Assembly (NCBI GenBank): GCA_963680875.1
Contig: OY804586.1
Coordinates: 48,918,203-48,982,202, forward strand
DNA: 64,000 nt
Source: Bathymodiolus brooksi
Lineage: Eukaryota > Mollusca > Bivalvia > Mytilida > Modiolidae
Direction: 5' to 3'
The position numbers were made by a program, and so were the translations under genes. Below the pieces are notes generated by a model that ran no database searches, was not told where the DNA came from, and was given only the letters and a program-made list of their open reading frames with translations. The first letter of the stretch is position 1. Every line of letters starts with the position of its first letter. Below, one piece after another: positions 1-9,195 of this stretch.

Positions 1-2590
1 GGCTGAGGATTTAGTTGCATTACATGTAAGTGTTTACGGTCACAAACCATGGAAGGCTGAGGATTTAGTCTTATTACACGTAAGTGTTTAGTCACAAACC
101 ACGGAAGGCTGAGTATTTAGTCTCATTACGCTTAAATGCTTCCAGTCACATACCACGGAAGGCTGAGGATTTAGTCTCATTACACGTAAGTATTTCCAGT
201 CACAAACCACGGAAGGCTGAGGATTTAGTTTCAATACACGTAAGTGTTTCCAGTCAAACCACGGAAGGCTGAGGATTTAGTCTCATTACACGTAAGTGTT
301 TCCAGTCACAAACCACGGAAGGCTGAGGATCTAGTCTCATTAGACGTGTTTTTAGTCACAAACTACGGAAGGCTGAGGATTTAGTCTCATTACACGTAAG
401 TGTTTCCAGTCACAAGCCACGGAAGGCTGAGGGTTTAATCTCGTTACACGTTTTTCTAGTCACATACCATGGAAGGCTGAGGATTTAGTCTCATTACACG
501 AAAGTATTTCCAGTCACAAACCACGGAAGGCTGAGGATTTAGTCTCATTACGTGCAAGTGTTTACAGTCTCAAACCACGGAAGGCTGATGATTTAGTCTT
601 ATTACACGTAAGTGTTTCCAGTCACAAACCATGGAAGGTTGAGGATTATAGTCTCATTACACGTAAGTGTTTCCAGTCTCGAACCACGGAAGACTGAGGA
701 TTTAGCCTCATTACGCGTAAGTGTTTCCAGTCACAAACCACGGAAGGCTGAGGATTTAGTCTCATTACACGTAAGTGTTTCCAGTCACAAACCATGGAAG
801 GCTGAGGATTTAGTCTCATTACACGTAAGTGTTTCCAGTCACAAAATACGGAAGGCTGAGGATTTAGTCTCATTACACGTAAGTGTTTCCAGTCACAAAC
901 CACAGAAGGCTGAGGATTTAGTCTCATTACACGTGTTTCCAGTCACATACCACGGAAGTCTGAGGATTTAGTCTCATTACACGTAAGTGTTTCCAGTCAC
1001 AAACCACGGAAGGCTGAGGATTTAGTCTCATTACACGTAAGTGTTTTCAGTCACAAACCACGGAAGGCTGAGGATTTAGTCTCATTACACGTAAGAGTTT
1101 CCAGTCACATACCACGAAAGGCTGAGGATTTAGTTGCATTACATGTAAGTGTTTACAGTCACAAACCATGGAAGGCTGAGGATTTAGTCTTATTACACGT
1201 AAGTGTTTAGTCACAAACCACGGAAGGCTGAGGATTTAGTCTCATTACGCGTAAATGCTTCCAGTCACATACCACGGAAGGCTGAGGATTTAGTCTCATT
1301 ACACGTAAGTATTTCCAGTCACAAACCACGGAAGGCTGAGGATTTAGTTTCAATACACGTAAGTGTTTCCAGTCAAACCACGGAAGGCTGAGGATTTAGT
1401 CTCATTACACGTAAGTGTTTCCAGTCACAAACCACGGAAAGCTGAGGATCTAGTCTCATTAGACGTGTTTTTAGTCACAAACTACGGAAGGCTGAGGATT
1501 TAGTCTCATTACACGTAAGTGTTTCCAGTCACAAGCCACGGAAGGCTGAGGGTTTAATCTCGTTACACGTTTTTCTAGTCACATACCATGGAAGGCTGAG
1601 GATTTAGTCTCATTACACGAAAGTATTTCCAGTCACAAACCACGGAAGGCTGAGGATTTAGTCTCATTACGTGCAAGTGTTTACAGTCTCAAACCACGGA
1701 AGGCTGAGGATTTAGTCTTATTACACGTAAGTGTTTCCAGTCACAAACCATGGAAGGTTGAGGATTATAGTCTCATTACACGTAAGTGTTTCCAGTCTCG
1801 AACCACGGAAGGCTGAGGATTTAGCCTCATTACGCGTAAGTGTTTCCAGTCACAAACCACGGAAGGCTGAGGATTTAGTCTCATTGCACGTAAGTGTTTC
1901 CAGTTACAAACCACGGAAGGCTGAGGATTTAGTCTCATTACGCATAAATGTTTCCAGTCACAAACCACGGAAGGCTGAGGATTTAGTCTCATTACGTGTA
2001 AGTGTTTCCAGTCACAAACCACGGAAGGCTGAGGATTTAGTCTCATTACACGTGTTTCCAGTCACATACCACGGAAGTCTGAGGATTTAGTCTCATTACA
2101 CATAAGTGTTTCCAGTCACAAACCACGGAAGGCTGAGGATTTAGTCTCATTACACGTAAGTGTTTTCAGTCACAAACCACGGAAGGCTGAGGATTTAGTC
2201 TCATTACACGTAAGAGTTTCCAGTCACATACCACGAAAGGCTGAGGATTTAGTTGCATTACATGTAAGTGTTTCCAGTCACAAACCATGGGAGGCTGAGG
2301 ATTTAGTCTTATTACACGTAAGTGTTTAGTCACAAACGACGGAAGGCTGAGGATTTAGTCTCATTACGTGTAAGTGCTTCCCGTCACATACCACGGAAGG
2401 CTGAGGATTTAGTCTCATTACACGTAAGTGTTTCCAGTCAGAAACCACGGAAGGCTGGGAATTGAGTCTCATTACACGTGTTTCCAGTCACAAACCACGG
2501 AAGGCTGGGAATTGAGTCTCATTACACGTAAGTGTTTCCAGTCACAAACCACGGAAGGCTGAGGATTTAGTCTCATTACAGGTAAGTGTT
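1..2590. repeat. Satellite A, right end of an array
   Basis: Tandem units of about 54 bp, recognisable by TTACACGTAAGTG, TTTCCAGTCACAAACC and ACGGAAGGCTGAGGAT. Variant units lack 4 bp (CACGTGTTTCC instead of CACGTAAGTGTTTCC), 2 bp (GTGTTTAGTCAC) or 2 bp (CAGTCAAACC), so reading frames shift repeatedly. A higher-order period of 1,119 bp is visible: about 84-971 recurs at 1203-2090. The last units are more diverged (GCTGGGAATTGAG at about 2454 and 2508). The array stops at about 2590, where ATACAGGGG begins unrelated sequence. Non-coding satellite. Confidence 0.95.
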
Positions 2591-2639
2591 ATACAGGGGT
2601 CTCTTTTTATTCACTGTCGTCAAAGAGCTCCGGTACAAG

Positions 2640-3595
2640 TCAATTAGGAATGTTTGACATACAGGCGACGACAAAAAGTATGTATTATCATCATATAGTA
2701 TTATTATATCTTTAATCCAGAAGATGTCGTTATCGGTCGATTATTTTTGCTTATTTTTACCTATATATTACTGTAGTTATCTTCATCGATTACTCAGATA
2801 TAGATAAAATGATGGACATAAACAATGAAAAATGCTAATAATGAGATTGAAATCATCAAATAAAGCTATAAAAAGTAGTTTATATGTGTAATTAAAGTAC
2901 ACAAACCCTTTGTAATGCTTATATACATGATAGTTTACACTGGCGTGCCACCATGAATAATTTTAGACTTGCTACAGTAAAAAACACAATGCTTATTTAC
3001 GTACATTTGTTCCGGCTCTGTCAGCCACTACTTACCGGTTGGGTCGCAAAAATTGTGTTTCAGTAGAATCAGTTTTGTCTATGTAAAAAATTGAAAGAAT
3101 AGCGAAAACAGCTCAATATCACAATTATGTTTCCTTTCTGTAATTTATTTAAGGTTCATTATAATACTTGTCAAGGGTATGTTCGACTTGCAAATTGATA
3201 AAAAGAAAGAAAAACAAAATAAATGTCTTCAATGAATAAAAGTTGTGAAAAAAAAACAACAACAGCACATAGTCAAAATATTTTACATGTGGATGTTTTG
3301 TATAACATTAAAAGGAAGAAATACAAAACGGTTTGTGCAGAATTGGCATTCACCAAGTCACCTTCGACAGAATGGTCATGATTTTGTATAGAACTTATAA
3401 TTCTTTTTCTTTATTTGCTATGTAGTTGAATTATTGCAATATTCAAAGAGTGTTTAATCAAAAGTAGGAACTCTCACTGTTTATATTAATATCAAGTAAC
3501 TCTTATTGTTTTGGATTATTTTTTGTTTTCAAATAATATATTGAAGGACAATAAGAAATTTTGATTAAAAACATTAATAAAAATGAAATAAAAAT
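2640..3595. other. AT-rich non-coding interior, nothing recognised
   Basis: No reading frame, RNA gene or repeat could be supported between the left terminus of the 2594-5296 segment and the SINE. The sequence is AT-rich with short A runs (for example near 3248) and has no convincing splice-bounded open frame. The copy at 40497-41452 is the same. Confidence 0.6.
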
Positions 3596-3830
3596 AGGGA
3601 ACCGCATCGGTAGCGTAATGGATAGCGTGCTCGCCTCGAGTGCGATAGATTGTGGGTACGAGCTGTGGTCTTGTCAAACAAAAGAATATAGAATTGGTAT
3701 TTGTTGCTTCTTCGTTAAGAACGCAGCATTAAGGAGAAAGAGCAAAGACTGGTTGGCTCGGAATCAGAATAATGTGTCTGAGTGGAGCGACATATCTACC
3801 CAATGACTGTTGTTAGCTCACCTAGAAACA
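3596..3830 (+). mobile_element. tRNA-derived SINE
   Basis: The head is tRNA-like: TAGCGTAATGGATAGCG reads as an A box, and GGGTACGAGC about 40 bp later as a degenerate B box, the internal Pol III promoter arrangement of tRNA genes. The D-arm region resembles tRNA-Arg. The body continues through GACTGGTTGGCTCGGAATCA and GTGTCTGAGTGGAGCGACAT to about 3830. Related body segments recur at 14890-15045 and 16500-16675, supporting a dispersed family. The apparent 81-codon open frame over it is incidental. Confidence 0.7.
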
Positions 3831-3958
3831 GTAACAGGATTTATGCTTATAAGCTTATAAACTTATAAGCGCGGACTTCACAGAGGACACAATCAAAAAT
3901 GATAAGAGCAACGCTTGTTTCTGCTCTTTTTAGACAATTTGACAGTTTTTTTGGGGCG

Positions 3959-4092
3959 ATAGATACAATATACGTACATTGTCGGAAAATATATAATTCA
4001 TTTCCACTCGCTGCAAAACAGGTAAGAAAAACTCGTCAAAACTCGTATATATAAATTTTATATTTTCGACAATGTATATATATTGTCTATTT
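3959..4092. repeat. Hairpin (MITE-like) element
   Basis: Imperfect inverted repeat: GATACAATATACGTACATTG with TCGGAAAATATATAA near 3960-4000 pairs with TTTTCGACAATGTATATATA near 4060-4085. The loop is about 45 bp. Just upstream, 3841-3870 has three TTATAAGC-like palindromic units. No coding capacity. Confidence 0.55.
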
Positions 4093-5260
4093 TATTTCTC
4101 CCTCGTTTCACTCCTAAGAAAATATTTTTTTATTAACTAAAATGATGTAATATAAATAAGACTCGACACAGTGTAATTCTTTTTGCATTAATATTGGTGG
4201 ATGGGCGGGGGACTATAACATCCAAAGAACGAACTTTTGTCGTATTGCAACTTGTAACGAACGTTGCATTAATCGAGTACACATAACATTTTCTTTATAT
4301 ACAAACTGCCAAAATCGTCTGTGCGGAAAGGAATTCAATACTACAGCCTTTGTTAATTTGCTTATCTGTAATGTTAATGTAAACATTATACTGTGAAGAA
4401 ACTTAAATATCGTATCCATGAAGTTATTTCCACAGAGTGACTTACTTCGTTATCAACGAGTATAAAATTAAAATATTGCGTTATAAAAAGAATCTCCCAC
4501 TACTCAATTGATGCGCCTGGACAGCTACTTAAAAGTGAGTGTAGCGTATTGAGCACCAACCGTGATGTCAGTGCCACAAAAAGCATTAAAAAATTCAAGT
4601 GTTCGCGACAGTAGCAATTTAACATAGAAACAACGATTTTTTTATTGTACAAAGTAGCTGAAATTAGCAGACATGGCGAATATTCATACTATGGATCAGT
4701 ATTTATCGCCTTTGAGATATTTCCTAATCATAACTATTGTTAAATTGCAATATAATGCTCAATAACAATAAGATCAGTGGTATTTACATACTGACAAACC
4801 CGGTTATTTATAAATGACCCAACCGGTTTGTATACATGTTTACATTTTGACCAAGCCGGATTTCAAAAACATCTGTTGACATCATGTTTTAGGGTATAAC
4901 TAGTTACTAATTGATTTTTCATCAACAAAATAGTATTTTTAAGTAAAATCAATCATTCATCAATATTTTTTTCTTTTTGGGCAACATTTAATTCATTCGT
5001 AAATGCAAGATATAGCGATAGTTCAGTTGATTGTAATAATTTTGAGGCCGGATACCTTATAACTTATAGAAAAATCTAATTTTGCACTGCAAAAATAAAT
5101 GATATTTGGACAAAAAATTAAATTAATAATAATAACAATCATAAAGCATCATAATTCAAAACATTATATACACAGTATATTTATAAATACTTACGATAAT
5201 TGTTCGTGTCTGCTTTAAAAATACCGCTTTAAAATATCCCGGATGTTGACCAAACATTTT
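4093..5260. other. AT-rich non-coding stretch
   Basis: No supported gene. The 68-codon reverse frame at 4213-4419 has no splice or domain support. On the minus strand, 5285 to about 5195 reads VVKELRSKMFGQHPGYFKAV and is followed by a GTAAGT donor (5189-5194 complement), so a small reverse exon is conceivable but unsupported by any neighbour. Confidence 0.4.
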
Positions 5261-5385
5261 CGATCGGAGCTCTTTGACGACAGTGATATTGCCCTGTAGA
5301 AAATACCATGTACATGTGTGTCAACTTTTCTGAATTTTTCATTCGTTGCATCGGGGCAACGCCTAGCAAAAGGTACCAATCGCTA

Positions 5386-5900
5386 GTTATTACTGACTTC
5401 CAAGTTCCATTCAAAATGTAAGCTATATTTTTTCTACTAGAATTGAAATAATTCATGGAAGCCATAGTTTGTATAATGTTTTAATATTGTTTTTGTTTAA
5501 TTTAGTCATTACTGTTTCTGTAATTCGTTGTATAATGCGAAATTTTCATTCGGGGAGGGAATCGGAACAGCCATATTCTTGCGTCCATGATAAGGCCAAA
5601 TTATTTTACAAAATTACTGTAAATGCCCTATTAGAATTTAAAAATAATTATCCGATGTCATGTTTTATGCTCATTTCAACATGGTTAGGCATTATATTTG
5701 TCTAAATTGTGTAAAGTATCAATGAATATAATTTCTCTCCATGTTAAAATGAGCATGAAACATGACATGGGAAAATGATTTCTTAAACAAAACCGCTAAT
5801 AAAAATGGGTGAATCACTTAGATTTCCTTATTTTAAATCATTGTCTTTGAACTATCATTTTTTGTTAAATGTTCATCAATCATATTTTATCTTGATAACA
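5386..5900. repeat. Dispersed repeat with internal hairpin, copy a
   Basis: It matches 61985-62505 at roughly 80-85% by eye, starting at ACTTCCAAGTTCCATTCAAA and running past GGGTGAATCACTTAGATTTC. Inside, 5643-5695 and 5722-5780 are inverted arms (ATGTCATGTTTTATGCTCAT against ATGAGCATGAAACATGACAT). The small open frames on both strands here are not conserved between copies because of indels, so they are treated as repeat sequence. Confidence 0.75.
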
Positions 5901-5966
5901 TTATTTATATATATATATATAACCCATGATCTGATGGTGATATTGGCATACATGTATTATGTAATA

Positions 5967-6506
5967 GGCACGGGCTACGAATACGACGGATACGTATTCG
6001 TAGCCTGGGTTCTACAAGTACGACGGGCGGAAGTTGTGACTAATGATCAACTGGTTTCCGGACATGGACCCCTATTTTACGGAAATTAATCACGTATTGC
6101 TAGCATCTAGAGGCTACGAATACGACGGATTTGTGTTTTCTTAAATATAATGTTTTTAGACATTTATTACTGTGATACTATAAAGTTTAAAGAAAAAACA
6201 TATACATAGATATTTTTAATTTAAGAATTATCATATACAATTTAAAATTTCAAGTAAGACAATGTATTAAATTAATGTTCAAAGTTATTTCAAGCAATTT
6301 CGGCAACACCAGTGGGTTTTTTCGGCGCAAAACGTAGGCCAATACATCTTAGATGGTACCAGTTGAGACAGATATCGCACGCAACACAATCTTCAGAATG
6401 CAGATCAGTTTGGCACACGCAACAGTCATAAACCGCGTTTTCTTTTTTAGTACTTATGATGTCTTTAAGGTGATTCCATGCCTCCTTTGAAAAGTACTTT
6501 TTAATG
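5967..6506 (+). repeat. Left terminal inverted repeat of the PHD element
   Basis: Reverse complement of 7383-7921. It contains an inverted copy of the 3' part of the PHD exon, its 3' flank and the element tip. Identity to the right arm looks well above 95%. Confidence 0.85.
6286..6506 (-). pseudogene. Inverted fragment of the PHD-finger exon (frameshifted)
   Basis: On the minus strand this encodes IKKYFSKEAWNHLKDII and on into the PHD finger, through CVACDICLNWYHLRC. It then loses frame: the right arm has seven A residues after GCGCGG where this arm has six after GCGCCG. The final Trp and Cys pair is therefore replaced by PTGVAEIA and a stop. Upstream on this strand the sequence is the antisense of exon 1 of the forward gene, so the longer 102-codon open frame is chimeric. 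It arose as part of the inverted arm and has no start of its own. Confidence 0.8.
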
Positions 6507-6514
6507 ACCAACAG

Positions 6515-7604
6515 ATGGCATCTCAGGTTGTTACCCATGAGACGGCACCACCAGACATTACACTGGAAATTGTATCTCCAAAACTGTACACTCCTCAACC
6601 GATATCTGAAAACGGCAAGTCATAAATCTTTTTTTTTTCAAATTCAACACGTATAGCATTTTTGTCTATGTCAAAATTACAGTATGACATTTGCTTTAAC
6701 TTTAGATTTTTTTTTTCAGGTAGTCATTGTGAAATAACAGATACTACAGAAAGTGAAACAGAACTGTCATCAACTGACGAACGGGAAGTGCTGACGGGTC
6801 GTGAGAAAGACAATACTACTGATACAGATGATGCAACTGAACCTATAACTGACAGACGAGGCGATAGTACGGTTGATGGTTAGTAATTTTGAATCTTTAC
6901 CTTACTTTTACTTTTAAAATACTGCGGGGAACAATTTGAATAAGATACCTTCAATAATATTTTAACTCATTTTTCAGGATTTTTGACAATGGAAAATCCT
7001 TCATACAAGCTCCACCTCCCCCCAAAGATGGTAATAAGAGGCAGGCCTAAGGGACTTGGTCTTTACCGGAAAAAGAAATCAACTAGACCTATCCCTTTCC
7101 GGAAGAAGACACCAGTTGAAAAGGAAAAAGGTAAGCTTGCGTTTACTGTTTATAAAACTGTTTGTACACTATTATGTATTTTCTGTTTATAGAATAATGT
7201 ATATTAAAAATGTTCGTTATCAATCAAATTTATATATTTTTATCTTTTCAGCTATGTTGTCATGGACTACTCGCCTTAAACCAGACTCGGAACTCCCGAA
7301 AGAATCATTGTCAGTTGATGCACTATTGAACATAGTGGATGTTTCAATTAAAGTCCTTGATGAAAACGTTAATTTGACTCGCATTAAAAAGTACTTTTCA
7401 AAGGAGGCATGGAATCACCTTAAAGACATCATAAGTACTAAAAAAGAAAACGCGGTTTATGACTGTTGCGTGTGCCAAACTGATCTGCATTCTGAAGATT
7501 GTGTTGCGTGCGATGTCTGTCTCAACTGGTACCATCTAAGATGTATTGGCCCACGTTTTGCGCGGAAAAAAACCCACTGGTGTTGCCGAAATTGCTTGAA
7601 ATAA
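6515..7604 (+). CDS. Four-exon truncated gene with AT-hook-like motif and C-terminal PHD finger
   Basis: Exons 6515-6614, 6720-6878, 6978-7130 and 7252-7604 join to 254 codons plus stop. All three introns are phase 1. Intron 1 has a GC donor (G|GCAAGT); introns 2 and 3 have GTTAGT and GTAAGC donors; all end in CAG. The protein has an acidic Ser/Thr-rich segment (exon 2), RGRPKG at residues 107-112 with a basic stretch RKKKSTRP after it (AT-hook-like), and a PHD finger with Cys209, Cys212, Cys224, Cys227, His232, Cys235, Cys249, Cys252 and Trp two residues before the sixth Cys. PHD fingers bind histone tails. I recall similar C-terminal tails following MULE/SWIM-type transposase regions in invertebrate proteins, which would make this the 3' end of a transposase gene. 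An in-frame TGA at 6488-6490 precedes ATG 6515, and the inverted arm cuts off anything upstream. Start and function are inferred. Confidence 0.65.
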
Positions 7605-7921
7605 CTTTGAACATTAATTTAATACATTGTCTTACTTGAAATTTTAAATTGTATATGAAAATTCTTAAATTAAAAATATCTATGTATATTTTTTTCTTTA
7701 AACTTTATAGTATCACAGTAATAAATGTCTAAAAACAATATATTTAAGAAAACACAAATCCGTCATATTCGTAGCCTCTAGATGCTAGCAATACGTGATT
7801 AATTTCCGTAAGATAGGGGTCCATGTCCGGAAACCGGTTGATCATTAGTCACAACTTCCGCCCGTCGTACTTGTAGAACCCAGGCTACGAATACGTATCC
7901 GTCGTATTCGTAGCCTGTGCC
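7383..7921 (-). repeat. Right terminal inverted repeat of the PHD element
   Basis: This arm contains the last 74 codons of the PHD-finger gene (7383-7604) followed by about 317 bp of non-coding sequence ending in the tip motif GTATTCGTAGCCTGTGCC. Confidence 0.85.
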
Positions 7922-7930
7922 TATGTAATA

Positions 7931-8235
7931 TGTACAAATTAATTATAATTTTAAATAAACTATAATATGGGGAAATCAGTTTAATTAAAATAAGTTAATA
8001 AATACTAATTCATATTTCAAAAAGTATACATTTTAAAATTTAACTTTAGAAAAATTTTGCTTCTGACCAATGACAGTGATCAGTTTCAGTCACGTATAAT
8101 GGTTGGCAAATTTCTCGAGCAGACACACGATTCTTCGCATAAAAATGTTTAGTTCCCCCTATCCACCCCAAATTTAATCCACCTTATGTACAATTTGTAC
8201 CACTTGTATGCTGCCATATATCTTTCATGTTTTTT
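7931..8235. other. AT-rich spacer, nothing recognised
   Basis: No gene or repeat structure is supported between the right target duplication of the PHD element and the GGTGGC/GCCACC hairpin at 8237-8259. Confidence 0.6.
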
Positions 8236-8236
8236 A

Positions 8237-9195
8237 GGTGGCCTTTTTTAATCGCCACCCCTTTTTAGCTCACCTGGCCCTTTGGGCCATGTGAGCAATT
8301 GCCATCACTTGGCGTCCGTCATGCGTCGTAAACTTTTTCAAAGATCTTCTCCTCTGAAACTACTAGACCAATTGGAACCAAACTTGTTCTGAATCATCAC
8401 TAGGGTCTCTAGTTTCAAAATCAAAATGGCCACCAATATAAAAATTCAAAAATGAAAAGATTTCAATGGAAATGGATATTTACAGGAAATAAGACCAATA
8501 TCCCATGCAGAGTTGTCGGTCTTTGCAGGCTCTTTATCTCTGTAGACATCTCAAAAGTAGTTCCAAAACATGTGATCATGTAACGAACAATCATGTGATA
8601 ATTTTTAATGTAGATATTCAAAAGCTTGCCTTTGACAGTGCCTCAACACGATGTTCTTGTCATAATCTTTAACAATTGTATCTAATGTTGAGATATTATC
8701 GGATGATTAAGTAAACCAAATTACTCAGAATAGGAAAACGTTTCACAAAAATATAGTCCCTATAAACATAGCTTTTTTTAAATGGTATTTCTCCTCAAAT
8801 AAAATCATATTTCACGTCAAAACTAAAGATATATGCAAAAAAGACGAATAGCATCTTAGAAGCAAAATCTAGTGTATATTAATATTTTACAAGAATCTTG
8901 TAAAATCGAGACGTTTACAGAGATAGAGAGCCTGCAAGGACCGACAACTCTGTATGGGAAATTGGAAGTAAGACATGCTGCACCATATGGCGACCATTTT
9001 GATTTGCTATGGTTGCCATTTTGGACGAAATTTGGTTTCCAAGTAGATTATGATGTTGTGAATTGATATCCATCGTTGGTTGCTATGGTGGCAATTTTGA
9101 ATCCAAAATGGCCACCAAAATACAAAATCCTCCGATTGGGACAAAATTTGGTATGAGTTGTAATCCAACTTCCTAACTTATTGAGCCACCTGGGC
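8237..9195. repeat. Dispersed molluscan-type repeat (AGCTCACCTGG family) with internal inverted repeats
   Basis: It starts with a GGTGGC...GCCACC hairpin and then AGCTCACCTGGCCC, TTTGGGCCATGTGAGC and TCTTCTCCTCTGAAAC, a wording that recurs at 18870 and 58480. Inside, 8496-8545 (CAGAGTTGTCGGTC, GCAGGCTCTTTATCTCTGT) is inverted at 8917-8968. A perfect odd palindrome lies at 8884-8906. The end carries GAGCCACCTGGGCCC at about 9180. The 64-codon frame at 8872-9066 is part of this repeat and not a gene. Confidence 0.7.

Larger units (their letters stand above)
2594..5296. mobile_element. Candidate TIR-bounded insertion at the satellite-A edge
   Basis: The left end starts TACAGGGG at 2592 and the right end finishes CCCTGTA at 5298. 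A 21-bp stretch at 2612-2632 is the perfect reverse complement of 5265-5285 (CACTGTCGTCAAAGAGCTCC plus one base). The sequence between it and the end is shorter in the right arm. Ends beginning CAGGGGTCTC resemble hAT-type termini, but no 8-bp target duplication is visible, only TA on both sides. No transposase was recognised inside. The interior holds a SINE (3596-3830) and a hairpin element (3959-4092). It could also be an old inverted duplication. Confidence 0.45.
5967..7921. mobile_element. Long-TIR transposon (MULE-like) carrying a PHD-finger gene
   Basis: The element is 1,955 bp and flanked by a 9-bp direct repeat TATGTAATA (5958-5966 and 7922-7930). Its ends are GGCAC...GTGCC. The inverted arms are about 540 bp each (5967-6506 and 7383-7921), near-identical except for a few substitutions and a 1-bp indel. 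Each arm carries repeated GGCTACGAATACG motifs, two of them facing each other at the tip (5973-6005) and one deeper (about 6112). A 9-bp target duplication with very long TIRs fits Mutator-like elements; Merlin-type elements with 8-9 bp duplications are an alternative. No transposase remains, so it is non-autonomous. Confidence 0.75.

Noticed and set aside
3561..3806. 81-codon protein
   Set aside because: It overlaps a tRNA-derived SINE with A- and B-box-like motifs; the frame is incidental.
5229..5465. 78-codon reverse frame beginning MASMNYF, with a similar one at 61840-62061
   Set aside because: Similarity is limited to the shared dispersed repeat and breaks down outside it. Indels differ between copies, so it is not a conserved protein.
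6290..6598. Reverse-strand 102-codon PHD protein
   Set aside because: Its first third is antisense to exon 1 of the forward gene, and its end is frameshifted. It is a by-product of the inverted arm.
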